A DNA stretch of 64,000 bases. Origin: Phyllostachys edulis. Its lineage: Eukaryota; Streptophyta; Magnoliopsida; Poales; Poaceae. The position numbers were made by a program, and so were the translations under genes. Each line of letters begins with the position of its first letter. The first letter of the stretch is position 1. Location of the stretch: positions 49,913,268-49,977,267 of the forward strand of contig CM070566.1 in the NCBI GenBank assembly GCA_036346405.1, read 5' to 3'. The notes under the pieces are model-generated. The model was not told the DNA's origin and made no database searches. It worked only from the letters and a program-made list of their open reading frames with translations. Positions 1-10,989 of the stretch are shown in pieces.

Positions 1-2
1 AT

Positions 3-488
3 TATGTTTTGAAAAGGTGGACTGCAAATTGTAAGAGGGAGGTTGTGTTCGATGAGAATGGCAATGTTCTAGAGGAAAAACCGAAAGATCCAACGGAGGA
101 AGAAATTAAAAGGTTGGCTTCGGAGATGCGCAAGGACTTGGAAGAATTGATACATCGAGCTACACCTTCACTACCTTACATGCAAAATGCGAGAGAGAAA
201 CTTAAACAGTTTATGCAAGATATAAACCAAAGAAATTCTCGCCGAGCACAAAGTAGAGTGGAGGAGGTTGAAGCATATCTTGGGTGTGAGATCCCTCATG
301 ACATCGATATATTACCGCCTACAGACAATCTCACTAGAGGCAAGTGCAAGAGGAATCGGCCTGGGGAGAGCAAACCGAAGAAGTTGAAGGGAAAGGTAGC
401 TCGTATGTGCAGGACTTGTAATGAGCTCGGCACCCATGACAGCCGCAACTGCCCTTTAAGGAAACAAGCAAATAATGATGTAATGTAG
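3..488 (+). CDS. FAR1/FHY3-type (MULE-derived) protein, C-terminal part
   Basis: The reading frame is open to the left edge, so this is the 3' end of a gene that starts outside the window. The first residues (YVLKRWT) match the segment that follows the SWIM zinc finger in FAR1/FHY3-related proteins, which derive from Mutator-like transposases. A charged, probably helical middle follows (about residues 25-100). Near the C terminus is a small cysteine/histidine knuckle: CRTC, then H and C about 8 and 13 residues later (about residues 135-150). The frame stops with TAG at 486-488. FAR1 relatives are nuclear DNA-binding regulators or domesticated or active transposases, and this fragment cannot tell which. 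Its place among repeats beside a GRF zinc-finger gene fits a transposon-linked origin. The family call is fairly safe; gene activity is unknown. Confidence 0.7.
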   Translation, partial: YVLKRWTANCKREVVFDENGNVLEEKPKDPTEEEIKRLASEMRKDLEELIHRATPSLPYMQNAREKLKQFMQDINQRNSRRAQSRVEEVEAYLGCEIPHDIDILPPTDNLTRGKCKRNRPGESKPKKLKGKVARMCRTCNELGTHDSRNCPLRKQANNDVM

Positions 489-589
489 CATTTTAATTTC
501 TTTCACTTCGCTTGTGGTTCCTCTTATTACATACTAACTCAAAATTTTTGTTTGTTTCATGTGGGCAGGCAAACCAGATGACATGAATG

Positions 590-965
590 TGCTGTTGAAA
601 TATGATGTGTATGTGCTACTAAATTATGATGTGTATGTGTATGTGTGCAATGCTGTAAGAGAGCTAGTATTATGATGTATGTGCTACTAAATTATGATGT
701 ATGTGCTACTAAATTATGATGTGTATGTGTATGTGTGCAATGCTGTAAGAGAGCTAGTATTGTTCTTTTTGGACCTTTCTCAAACTATATGTGTATGTGT
801 GCAATGCTGTAAGGGAGCTAGTATTGTTCTTTTTGGACCTTTCTCAAACTATATGCTTGAATTTAGATCTTTGGAAGGAGCTAGTATCTTTGCTTTTTGG
901 GACCTTTGTCAAACTATATGTGTATGTGTGAAATTCTGGACAATGCTACATGTTGTTAGATGCTT
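590..965. repeat. Minisatellite-like direct repeats downstream of the FAR1-like gene
   Basis: Several imperfect copies of a unit built from GTGTATGTGTGCAATGCTG, a GAGCTAGTATTGTTC segment and TTTGGACCTTTCTCAAAC follow one another with a spacing of roughly 65-80 bp. Shorter copies of ATTATGATGTATGTGCTACT lie at the left. The copies are not identical, so this is an old array. It lies just past the FAR1-like stop codon and may be part of its 3' untranslated region. Confidence 0.6.
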
Positions 966-1244
966 GAATTGAGATTTTGTGAAATTCTGAACAATGCTAC
1001 ATGTTGTTGGATGCTATGTTAAAAGAGCATGTTTCCCTAAAAAATTGGGGTTCCGGTCTTTGATGTCATTTTAGACTCAAATTTTTAAGTACTAGCATAC
1101 ACCTTGGTAAATGTAGTGCGCTAGGGTAAATGAATGATACCCAGCTGATCATGCATGCTTTAGAAAGAACACAGCTGATTATGGTATTTTAGGAACAACA
1201 CAGTTATTACATTTCCTACCTACTGATGCCAAGCTGAGTATGCA

Positions 1245-1990
1245 ATCTTGTGATGCAATCTGGGCACAAATTGATACCAGAGCAAGCCAATACAAAATGC
1301 CAGGTTTCCATGAATAATGATTTCTTGCTTAGGAGTAACCCAAAATTTAGTTTGTGACTACCTTGTGATGCAATCTGGGCACAAATTGATTTCTTGCTTA
1401 GAAGTAACCCGAATTCTGATACTGTAGCAAGCTGTGACTACTTGTGATGCAATCTGGGCACATTTGAAGCTGTGACCAGCAGTTTGCATTTCAACAGGTT
1501 TGCAATCTGATGCAATCTGGGCACAAGTCGTGACCGGCGGTTGTAACTCGATGCAATCTGGATATAGTTTGAAGTCAGTGACCACCAGTGACAAAGAAGC
1601 CCCGCAAATGTGCCCAGCACAGCAGGATATCACATAACCTGGAGCATGCGATCCGGGCGGACAACACAAGACAACAAAGACAACCAAATTGGAGGAACAA
1701 GCGGCACAAGCGAGATGTTGCGATTACGGGCGACATGCAATCTGGGCTGACAAGCAAATGTGCCCGAATTTGGAGGAACAACCAAAGACAAAGAAGACAA
1801 CCAGTGACATAATCTGGCGATCTATATCGCACAACCAAAGAACCACCAAGGACAACCAAAGAAAGACAGATTTCAACATATCCACGGGTAATGCATCGCA
1901 ACATCTGGCGATCTATATCGCAACATCTGCAGCCCAATGTGTATGTGTGCAATCTTTGTTCATGCCATGTGTATGTGTGCAATCTTTGAG
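1245..1990. repeat. Dispersed and tandem copies of TGATGCAATCTGGGCACA
   Basis: The motif TGATGCAATCTGGGCACA occurs at about 1251, 1366, 1445 and 1508, with degraded forms near 1549 and 1735. Around the first copies a unit of about 70 bp (containing TTTCTTGCTTAG and AGTAACCC) is repeated twice. At 1937 and 1967 a second motif, ATGTGTATGTGTGCAATC, occurs twice with a 30-bp spacing and resembles the 590-965 array. No protein here is convincing. The pattern looks like the subterminal repeat region of a DNA transposon or a decayed satellite, but no terminal inverted repeats were identified. Confidence 0.55.
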
Positions 1991-2284
1991 AAGTCATGCT
2001 CAGACACAATCCAGAAGCCTCAGCTTCAGGCTCCTTCATGAGCTTGCTTTCATGATGGTTGACATTTTACCAAAATCATCAAGGTATGGTCCATCTCAAT
2101 TGCTGCTTGCTTTGATGGTATGGTTGAGATTTTACCAGAATTCATGAAGCATCAGAATCCATTCATCACAATTGACACACCATACATCTGAAATTAATCC
2201 ATTCATCCAGATTGAGACATTATAATTGAATCCATTCATCACACTTCAGATTACATAACAAAAGACTGGGAACATAACAAAATC

Positions 2285-2887
2285 TCAGTAGACATTCTTG
2301 TCAATACAAATTCCTAACAGTAAGAACAAAATTGCAACTAGAACAATTTTTAACGAACAAAGATCTCCATCAGTGGATTTCCTCATTGCGTTGTTGATCT
2401 GGTCCACAGAGGTCTTCATCTGGTCCAGAGTGGTCTTCATGGCATCTAACTGATCCAATACACGGTGCTCCAATGCACGGTGGTCTCCATTGCTCATGTT
2501 GACAGGCGAATGCTCCCTTCTCTGCTGTTCCACCAGACGCAACTGACTCAAATGATTGATGTATTGATCTTTCCACATGAATGTGTCGCACGTCCCCGCA
2601 TACATCTGGACCAACCGAAATGCATAAACCCCCAAATTAGAACATCAAAAGTAATAGCAAAGATCATCTGAAGCAAAGATCAAAAGTAATAGCAAAGAGT
2701 TTCTTACCCCCTCATTCCTAGGGCATTTGAAGTATTCTTTTCCTTGATTCTTCGAGCTCCCCGACACGGCCCAGATCATCTGAATGTCGCACTTTGGGCA
2801 AGGCACAAGGGGGAGCCCACTGCTAGGCGCTCTCGCCGTCAATGACGACTCGGAGTGCGCCTCCCCGCGATCCTTCGTCTTCTCCAT
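2285..2887 (-). CDS. GRF zinc-finger protein with C-terminal membrane segment (2 exons)
   Basis: Exon 1 is 2887-2708 and exon 2 is 2605-2285. The 102-bp intron (2707-2606) has GTAAGA at the donor and CAG at the acceptor, in phase 0. The spliced protein has about 166 residues. The GRF-type zinc finger (zf-GRF) lies at about residues 28-70, with CPKC, then FKCP, then GTCDTF; the last cysteine is supplied by exon 2, which supports the splice. A coiled-coil-like stretch with heptad L/I/M positions (LDQLDAMKTTLDQMKTS) follows, then a hydrophobic segment (LKIVLVAILFLLLGICI) near the C terminus that should anchor it in a membrane. GRF fingers bind nucleic acid. Plant genomes carry many short GRF-finger/coiled-coil/membrane proteins of unknown role, often close to transposons. 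The start ATG at 2887 is the first in frame. Confidence 0.72.
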
Positions 2888-2892
2888 GGTTC

Positions 2893-3000
2893 GGACCTAA
2901 CCCTAGATCGATTTGGGGGAGTGGAGGCGCAGGGACCTAGCCCTAGATCGATTTGGGGTAGTGGAGCCGCACGGACCTAAACCTAGATCGATTTGGCGGA
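2893..3000. repeat. Three 40-bp tandem repeats upstream of the GRF gene
   Basis: GGACCTA followed by CCTAGATCGATTTGG recurs at 2893, 2933 and 2973, an exact 40-bp period; the third unit is partial. The array begins six bases upstream of the minus-strand start codon at 2887, so it would lie in the 5' untranslated region or proximal promoter of the GRF gene. Confidence 0.7.
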
Positions 3001-3308
3001 GGCGCACGGACCACAAGGGGGCAAGGGAACGCGCCGAGCCTCACGACGGCGAGAGAGCGCTGGGTGGGTGGTGAAGGAGCGCCGCTGGGGATCGGGCGGA
3101 GTGGGTGGGGAAGCCGCTGCCGATTTGGGGGCGATTGGGGGATCGGGCAATGAAGTGTGGGGATCGGGAGGGCCAAAACGCAAAACGCCGCGGGCGCTCA
3201 CCCTCGCGCGGCGCGCGTGCTCCTGGCGCCGTCGGATGCGGGACGGACGGCCGAGATGCGGTTTTTCCATATGTGCACGCTTTGCCCTTTGTGCACCAGA
3301 TACGCCCC

Positions 3309-3490
3309 CAAATTAATGGGGCTAGTTGTTTCGTTGCAGCTGGAGTGTGTTATTTGTGTCAGTAGTACTAAACAAATAATGTAAGTACCCAATGTGCGAA
3401 ACGTACATAGTACTAATATCCAGCGACCACCACTGCTAAAGGGTGAAAGCATTCGTGGCCTGTAGAGTCCAATGCTAATATTTCATACTT
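3309..3490 (-). repeat. Inverted copy of the block at 15821-15976
   Basis: Read on the minus strand, this stretch matches 15821-15976 almost throughout, for example ATATCCAGCGACCA, GGCCTGTAGAGTCCAAT and ACTAAACAAATAATGTAAG, with a 24-bp extra piece near 3322-3345. A third, more diverged piece containing GGACTCTTCAGGCCAC lies near 4940. No coding capacity is visible. Confidence 0.7.
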
Positions 3491-4929
3491 AGATCCTGTT
3501 TGGTACAGCTTTAGATTCTTATTTTCTTGATTTTGCTTTTGATTCTCTGAGAACCCACTTCTCTGAGAATCTGGAGCTGTCTGTTGAAAGCGTTTGGTTA
3601 GTAGGTTGGCTCCAAAAACCATACGAGGGAGGATTAGAGGCAAATAGACCATGTTACCCCTGGTTGTAATATTTCAATTGTATTTGTGTCTTTCTCCTAT
3701 GTATCTGTACACAAATTATAAAATTTTCCTTCAAATTTGTTTAGACCATATGAATGTATATACGTTGCATTTGTACACAATGTCAGGTTACATTGCATTT
3801 ACACTTCATGATAGAGTACAACTGTTGGCAAATAACGACTTGACACACAACCATTGATTGTGTATATCCAAATTTTGTATTGTTCACGCTGCGATAGATG
3901 ATGCTGGACAAATATTGCATTTATATTGTATAAGTGTTTAAAAAATAATTAAATGCCTACACATATTATTTGAGGCGATTTCCATAACGCCTCCAAGATT
4001 TGTTTGAGGGACTAACGGTCAACTCTACGTATAGAGCGGCTTCTTTCGAAAAAAACGTCTGTCCGCCTCTCATCTATAGAATGTACTGACATGTGAGGCA
4101 CAGCCAACGGCTGCCGCTGCATCAGGCAGGAATGTTCGACACGGCGGCACCCCGACGTGCAACCTCGACGTCACCAACAAAGGTGGCTCTAGACGCCGCC
4201 GACGCAGCGTGCCCCTAGGTATCTCGGCTTCTTCTTCGAGCCCCTGGACGCCGGCTTCCTCAGCCGCAGCCGCCGCGCGTGGCGCGCGAGCACACCTTGG
4301 CTGTTGCTTAGCGCTTGATGCTCGCGTTGATTCGATGCCATCGCCGGGAACGTCAGATACTAGCTAGCCGTCATTCGGTTGCTGCGAGTTTAGCAACAGC
4401 TACAAGAAGCTTGTATCTACGGAGAAGATTGCACAGCTACCTATATATAGAGGAATTAATCAGAACTAGATGAACATTCTCTCACAGGCTTCATTTTGTT
4501 GGAGGGCAAGTCAATTCAGTGTTCAGAATTTCGGCCAAAAAATCAGAAATTTCAGCCATTTGGGTGGGGCTGGTAGGAATACAAACCGGTCCCAAAAAAT
4601 TGGTTTGGATGAATTTTGTCAAAAAAAGAATTTGTTTGAATTTTGCTCGAATTTGATTTCTTTAAATTTAAAATCCGAAAAATATCAATTTTGATATGAA
4701 AACTTCGGTTGCAATTTTCCTATTTTCGGCTTTACCGCCCCTGTTAAAAAAATGTTTCCGGTATCCAAAACCTTGAGTCAATTACCCTGCATTTTTCTAC
4801 ACAGTGTGAGCAGAGCTGACTCCACAACACAACTGCAGCCCATCACAGGTGACAATTAAATAAAAGTGACCCAAGAAGGGAATTAATACGAACACATCAC
4901 GTAGGAAGCTACACCCGCGTGCATCAACT
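3491..4929. other. Intergenic DNA without a recognisable gene
   Basis: The start (ATCCTGTTTGGTACAGC at about 3486-3502) resembles the end of grass hAT or Tourist MITEs, but I could not find a matching opposite end. Around 3970-4075 short inverted pieces (GAGGCGATTT and GTCCGCCTC) suggest another decayed MITE. The rest is AT-rich with one GC-rich patch (about 4100-4330). No open frame longer than about 75 codons has family features. Confidence 0.4.
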
Positions 4930-5560
4930 GCCGGTTTATTGGACTCTTCAGGCCACCAACGATGCTACATTTCTCCCTTTACTGTAGTCATTTCGATAAT
5001 CAACCTGTGCCAATCTAACACAGTAACAGGGTGGACCTGTGCCTTGGGTTTCTCGGGCAATGGCCCGAGGCCCAGCGTAAAAATGCAAGGTAAAAATCTG
5101 AAGTTTCACTGGACCGGCGGGACCGAGTCCTGGGTCGGCTCTGGCTCCGCCCCTGCACAGTAACATACGCCTGCTTAATTAGTTGTACACATGTACTTAA
5201 CCATGGTACCTACTAGCCTGCACATTGTTATTGCTTCCTGTTTTCTTCTTCTCCTCCCTATATATTTATCTACACCGTTCCATTTGAAATGCCTTTTCGT
5301 CCTTTTCCTCCCTTTTCCCAGCTTACCCTAAAAGAAACAACTTGCCATCAATCTGATCTGTGTCATAAAAGGATTGAGTACCATTCAGTAGCTGAAAATG
5401 ATCCAAGATCCTATCTCTTCTTTTTTTTTTCCTTTCCCTTTTCTCGGTCGCTTCTGTCTTATCCTAAGCTAAAAGAAAAGGCTTGATAGCATGCTGATTA
5501 GTGTCACCATGGGAATGAGCGGTATCAGGAATAGAACACTTTATTGCAAGATGAAGATCG
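4930..5560 (+). repeat. Diverged direct duplicate of about 15838-16335
   Basis: Shared landmarks in the same order are GGACTCT-CAGGCCAC, CTCCCTATATATTTATCTACAC (here) against CTCCATATATATGTCTACAC, AGAAACAACTTGCC, CTAAGCTAAAAGAAA and GGAATGAGCGGTATCAGGAAT. Identity is patchy, with insertions, so the duplication is old. No supported open frame is present. The block between 5561 and 5847 holds nothing I recognise. Confidence 0.55.
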
Positions 5561-5847
5561 ACCGAGCTCTCTTCCTATTTTTGATGGCATGCTAGTAATG
5601 GCGCCGTTTGATCCCACTGGGTTGTAGTCCATCCGAAGAAGACAGTACATCGACCACGCGAAAGAGAACTCGAGAACACGAAAGAGAACTGAGTTTCCAT
5701 TATCTTAGCTTCGAAAGTTCTAATTGCTGATAAAATGCAGCGTACACAGCACACTATGCAAAAGAATTGAACGCTGTCAGCTTCTGTGCAGCATGTGTTG
5801 TAATCGTTCCATATGCACACGGGGATCTACAGTAACCTAGCAGGGTG

Positions 5848-6270
5848 TGTTAGAGTGATCTCAGGCATTTAGCCCAACGGCCAAATGCCACCCTTTGATC
5901 AAGCATACGATCGGGGCGCCCACCCAATTGGTGGTGGGCCTGTCGCCGCCGCCACATAAAAGAGAGGTGGAGGCCGGGGCGGCACGTACGACGAGGTTCA
6001 CGGTGCCGCCACCATCCCCACCAACAAACCCTAAGACCCGATCTAAGAGGGGGCGCTCAATGACGGGATCTACCACCGCCACCTCTACCTCCTCTGGATC
6101 GCCCGCCGCAGGGAGACCGACGAACATGATGGCCAACTCCTCCTCCTCTACATCGGATGGTTGGTACCCCTTTTCTCTAATGCTCTCTCCCTCTCTGTTT
6201 CTCTCACAAACCCTAAAAGAAAAAGAACCCGCTAGATCTAAACCCTAGGAGATCCTAAGAAACCCTAACA
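5848..6270 (+). repeat. 5' LTR of the copia element
   Basis: This LTR is 423 bp, from TGTTAGAG to CTAACA. A TATA-like CATAAAAG at 5955-5962 is a candidate LTR promoter. By eye it differs from the 3' LTR at a few per cent of positions, mostly in small clusters. Confidence 0.92.
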
Positions 6271-6271
6271 A

Positions 6272-6283
6272 TGGTATCAGAGC
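6272..6283 (+). other. Primer binding site (initiator Met-tRNA type)
   Basis: TGGTATCAGAGC lies one base after the 5' LTR and is complementary to the 3' end of initiator methionine tRNA. This is the usual primer of plant copia elements. Confidence 0.92.
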
Positions 6284-7312
6284 AATTCCTAGGAGTCGAT
6301 CTAGACGGAAAAGAAAAGAGAAGTGAAAACCCTAGATATGAAAAGTCTTACTGCCGTAAATAAATCCGGCGTCAGGGAGATCGGCCGAGCCTTGGGCTCG
6401 GCGGCGCTCCTCGTGCGGGCCACCGCCGACGGCCAGCGGGACAGATCCGAGCGAAGCGCTCGGAAGAAGCGCCGACACGGAGCCGCTCGACGGCGGCGCG
6501 CTCCTTCTTAGGGGAGCGCACACGCCGGCGAGAGGGCCCGCGGTGGCGCCGTCTTCTCCTTCTCCGGCGGCGTGGACGAAGTCGCCGCCGCCGTCGCTTC
6601 GCGCACTAGGCTGAAGAGGGGAGAGGGAGAGGAGAGAATGAGCTAGGGTTTTCGGGGAGTCGCCGCGCGCGAGGTTTTGATCGGGCGAAAACGCCGCTCA
6701 GCCGTCGGATGGCGACCAACGGCTGAGATCTCGCCGTGGTCCCTCTGGCCACTTATGGCCCAGGCGCGTTTTGGCTTTTCGCGCCCGAGCCCAGTTGCGG
6801 CTTTGGCGCGCGGCGAGGCGTCTTGGCTTCGGTTTGAGCGGGTCCGTGGGCCATGGCTGCTTGATTGGGCGTTTGATGTTTTGCACAAGATAAATTCAGA
6901 AAAAATGAAAGTATTTATGAGTGAAATCTGATCCATACCGCTCCGCCCTAAGCCTCGGCGACGACCTCACTTCGCTCCGTCCGGTGGCCTTTTGATGAAT
7001 AATTACAGTTTCCTCTGCAAAAGTTAATGTTTGATTACTCTTTCAATTAAATTCAACCAACGGAGAATTTAATTTTAGAATTGTTGTGAATTATGATATT
7101 GTTATTTTCGACCAGCGTTGATAATAACAAGATTATAATTTCTAATTGATGTTTTTTATGCATCATTTCTATTTCTACCAACGGTGATGTAGATTTAATG
7201 TATAGATTAAAATTGTATGTCGTATTTTTGACCAACGTTGGAAATAAGGCATATAATTTTGCAGTTATGTTCTCACTTTTATTTGAATTATTTTTCAGGC
7301 GGATACAACTTG
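6284..7312 (+). other. Long untranslated leader of the copia element
   Basis: About 1 kb lies between the primer site and the gag start. The first part (to about 6870) is very GC-rich and holds only short frames. The second part (from about 6985) is AT-rich and holds the ACCAACG repeat series. The gag start ATG lies at 7313, after CAACTTG. Confidence 0.7.
7050..7240 (+). repeat. Regularly spaced ACCAACG motifs in the copia leader
   Basis: Four related motifs (CCAACGGAG near 7059, CCAGCGTTGA near 7112, CCAACGGTGA near 7178, CCAACGTTGG near 7232) are spaced about 53-66 bp apart. Each sits within a segment alternating TTTAATT, ATTGT or ATTTCT with the motif. The series ends about 75 bp before the gag start. 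Confidence 0.55.
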
Positions 7313-8145
7313 ATGAGTTGTATCAAAGAGATCCCCACTCTCAAAGGAGATAATTATGGAGAGTGGAAGAAAAAGATAGACTTAGCGTTTATCTTGGCTG
7401 AGGTGGACTGGGTCCTCACCACAGCACGCCCCACTGGCCCTGAGGCGCTGGTGAGAAAAGAAAATGAGGATGACACTTGGCGAGAAAAAGACAGAGGACC
7501 ATGCTCCCTTACGGATGTCTTATGACCTTGAGCATAAGAAATGGACCACAGCCAACAAGAAATGTATGGCTGTGATAAAGAACACGATTGAGCCTGCAAT
7601 TCTGGGCTCAATCGCAGAGTGTGACACTGTCACAGAGTACCTTGAGAAAATAAAGAGTCAGTTTACTGGCTCTTCAAAGACTTATGCAACATGACTAATT
7701 AAGTAGCTTGTGACAGAAAAGGTACTGTGGTGGCGTTGGCATAAGAGAGCACATACTAAGGATGAGCAATTTGGCATCCAAGCTTAAACCAATGGATTTG
7801 GCTCTCAAGGATGAGTTCCTTATTCATTTGATTTTTGCTTCCTTGCGTAAAAGTTTGACACCTTTGTTGTCAACTACAACATGCAGCCAGAAATGGGACT
7901 TAGAAAAGTGCATAGCTATGTGTGTGCAAGAGGAGGAAAGATTTAAATCCTCACATGGTGGTTCTATCAACTATGTGAAGGACAACAAGAAAAAGAACTT
8001 CAACAAGAACTTCTCCTCAAAGAACAAGGAAAAGCCCATGTCCATCGGCCTCAACAGAATAAGTTTGCGATGAGACAAAGATCGGTGTCTTCACTTTGCA
8101 AGAAGGCGAGGACACTACAAGAAGAACTGCATCCGATTACTTAAA
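7313..8145 (+). pseudogene. copia gag, frameshifted
   Basis: The N-terminal part (LKGDNYGEWKKKIDLAF) and the later parts (KKWTTANKKC, LAILGSIAEC-like, EEERFKSSHGG) are the copia capsid (UBN2/gag) signature. It is spread over three frames: 7313-7525, 7464-7694 and 7762-8073. There is a stop near 7694. A decayed zinc knuckle follows at about 8080-8140, where only KKA-GHYKKNC-like remnants can be read in shifted frames. The family is secure; the copy is not functional. Confidence 0.85.
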
Positions 8146-8189
8146 GATGATAATGGCAAAGAAAGGTGAGAACATTATTACCTTTATAA

Positions 8190-8270
8190 ATGAATGCTGT
8201 ATGTGCAATATTCAAATCCACTTGGTGGATTGACTCAGAACAACTGTTCATGTTGCTAATTCCTTCTGAT
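8190..8270 (+). pseudogene. copia aspartic protease remnant
   Basis: TGGTGGATTGACTCAG encodes WWIDS, the start of the copia protease active-site block. The remainder of the block is shifted out of frame immediately afterwards. Only this short core is recognisable. Confidence 0.6.
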
Positions 8271-8419
8271 TCCGTTCGACGAGGACTACGCAAAGAAACG
8301 AAAGATGCATTAAAGTTGCAAATGGAGTCCAAGCTGAAGTTGAAGCCGTTGGCGATCTTTCATTAGAGTTAGCTAATGGCTCCAATCTTTTACTTAGAGA
8401 TGTTCTTTTTGTTCCTCTT

Positions 8420-9760
8420 CTGAGAGGAATTTGATTAGTGTTTCAAATTTGGACAAAGATGGTTATGATTGTCATTTTGGAAATGGCAAGTGTGAAATAA
8501 TGTTTAATAAAGAATGTGTTGGTCTTGCCATCTTACAAAATGAGCTTTATTTGTTATCATTATGTGATGATGTGAATGTCGATGCGATAAAGGAACGTCG
8601 CGTGCGAAAGTGAATGAATCCTCGTCTCACGAATGTAAGCAGAAACGAAAGAGAACTCTAGATCGTCGTCGAAATTATGGCACTTGTCGTTTAGGCCATA
8701 TTTCGAGGGGAGAATAGAAAGACTAGTTAAGAATGATATTCTTCCTCCATTAGAGTTCTCAGACTTAGAACAATGCGAGAGCGCATTAAAGGAAAATATG
8801 TAAAGAAAATTAAGAAAGACGCCAAAAGAAGCACAGGAATTCTACAAATTATTCACACAGATATTTGTGGTCCTTTTCCTGTGAAAAGTGTGGATGGTTA
8901 TGACTCGTTCATAACATTCACGGATGATTACTCCGTTATGGATATATTTATCCAATCAAAGAAAGAAATGAAGCCTTGGATAAATTCAAGATATTTAAGG
9001 TGAAGTTGAAAACCAACACGATTTAAAGATTAAGATAGTCCGATCGACCGTGGGGGAGTACTACGATCGACATACCCCATATGGACAAGTTCTGGACCTT
9101 TTGCAAGGTTTTTACAGAAAAGCGGCATAGTGGCCCAAGATATTCTACACGGGCGAACCTCGGCAAAATGGAGTAGCCGAAAAGACGCAACCGCACCTCG
9201 ATGGATATGGTGCGAAGCATGATGAGCTATTCCACACCGCCATTGAGTTTATGGATGGGCGTTGAAAACCGCCATTCATATTCTCAACAGAGTGCCTAGT
9301 AAGTCGGTGCCCAAAACACCGTACGAGTTGTGGACAGGAAGAGTTCCCTCACTAAACCACTTACGTGTGTGGGGGAGTCCTGCTGAGGCTAAAATATTTA
9401 ACCCAAACCTTGGGAAGCTTTATCCCAAAATGATGAAGTTGCCATTTCATTGGCTACCCCGAAAAGTCAAAAGGTTTTCGTTTCTCTTTGTCGAACAGAT
9501 ATACAAAGTTTGTAGAAACGAGACACGCTGTCTTCTTAGAGGATGAAATAATGAGGGGAAGCATGGTAGCTCGAGAGATTGATCTTGAAGAGAAGCGGGT
9601 GTATGCGCCCACTCCGATGATTCAAGAGCCATTCTTCACACTACTGCTTTGTATTTGCACCGACAATTGCAAGACAACTGTGGTGCCAAGACTGTTATTG
9701 TTCCTCCCTGTGGCAACAATGAATGATAATGAGGAACACATTCTTGAGATCCTCTGAGAA
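8420..9760 (+). pseudogene. copia integrase, broken by frameshifts
   Basis: A GAG pre-integrase segment (SVSNLDKDGYDCHF) lies at 8431-8613. The catalytic core begins at 8773, with HTDICGPF and ITFTDDYS at about 8850-8935. The second catalytic block near 9035-9060 is readable only in another frame. The C-terminal part (ILNRVPSKSVPKTPYELW) is at 9262-9420. At least four frame changes separate these pieces, so the enzyme is dead. Integrase before RT confirms the copia gene order. Confidence 0.85.
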
Positions 9761-9897
9761 CCTATTACCACAGATGAGGGGAGCAACAATGACCTCAAGC
9801 GAAGATGTACCAAATGAGGAGGCCCCGAGGAGGTCTCAAAGAGTAAGAAGATCACTATCTCGATGATTATCGATTTATCATCTGAGAGGAATTTCAA

Positions 9898-10912
9898 ATG
9901 GAGGATGATCCCACCTCATTTGAAGAAGCCATGAAGCGAAAATTCCTCAAAATGGCTTGTAGCCATGGAAGAGGAAATGAGGTCCATGAAGACTAATAAA
10001 GTCAGGACTTGGAAATTATTCCTAAAGGAGCCAAAACAGTAGGCTATAAATGGGTCTACAAGACAAAGCTTGACTCCCAAGGGAATGTAGAAAGATACAA
10101 AGCGCGACTTGTGGCAAAAGGATTTACGCAAAGAGAAGGGATTGATTACAATGAGACCTTTTCTCCAGTCTCATGTAAAGATTCCTTCAGAATCATAATG
10201 GCATTAGTAGCACATTATGATTTAGAGTTACATCAGATGGATGTAAAGACGGCATTTCTTAATGGGGATTTGGAGGAAAACGTTTACATGACACAACCGA
10301 AAGGTTTTGTCATGGAAGGAAATGAAAGAATGGGATGCCGCCTAAAGAAATCGATTTATGGGTTAAAGCAAGCTTGAGGCAAGTGGTACTTGAAGTTTGA
10401 CAAGACAATAAGAAAATTTGGGTTTAAAGAGAATGTAGAGGACAAGCGTGTTTATGCAAAGTTTAAAGATGGGAAGTTTATCTTCCTAATCACAGATGTG
10501 GATGATATCCTCTTGGCTAGTAGTGATGTTAGTCTGCTATTGGAGACAAAGAAGTTTTTGTCCTCAAACTTTGATATGAAAGATCTTGGTGAAGCTTCGT
10601 TCGTTCTAGGGATCGAAATTCACCGGGATAGAAACAAAGGGATATTGGGACTATCACAAAAGACATACATAGAGAAAGTCTTAAAGAAATTTGGGATGCA
10701 TAAATGTAGTCCTTCACCTGCACCTATAGTCAAGGGCGACAGATATGGGGATTTTCAATGCCCCAGGAACCAGTATGAGATCGATCAAATGAAAGCGGTT
10801 CCATATGCTTCAGCTGTCGGAAGCTTACAGTATGCTCAAGTGTGCACACGCCCTGACTTAGCATTTGTTACCGGGTTACTTGGCGATTCGAGCAATCTCG
10901 GAATAGAACATT
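9898..10912 (+). pseudogene. copia reverse transcriptase with in-frame stop
   Basis: The copia RT signature runs from the FEEAM-type block near 9918 through YKWVYKTKLDSQGNVERYKA, LVAKGFTQREGIDY and DVKTAFLNGDLEE (10009-10377). A TGA at 10375-10377 interrupts GLKQA. The rest (10378-10912) carries the active-site block as TDVDD instead of the usual YVDD, then KKFGMHKC and SAVGSLQYA. This is the best preserved domain of the element but still carries a stop and shifts near 9990 and 10870. Confidence 0.9.
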
Positions 10913-10989
10913 GAAATTGATAAAGAAAGTCTTGCGTTATTTGCAAGGAACAAAAGGCCTCATGATGACATCTGAAGATCCGATTCACT

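Noticed and set aside
590..1990. Possible CRISPR-like array
   Set aside because: Plant nuclear DNA; repeat units are imperfect, spacers are not unique, and no cas genes exist.
3486..3660. hAT or Tourist MITE starting ATCCTGTTTGGTA
   Set aside because: Only one end looks right; no matching inverted end or target duplication was found.
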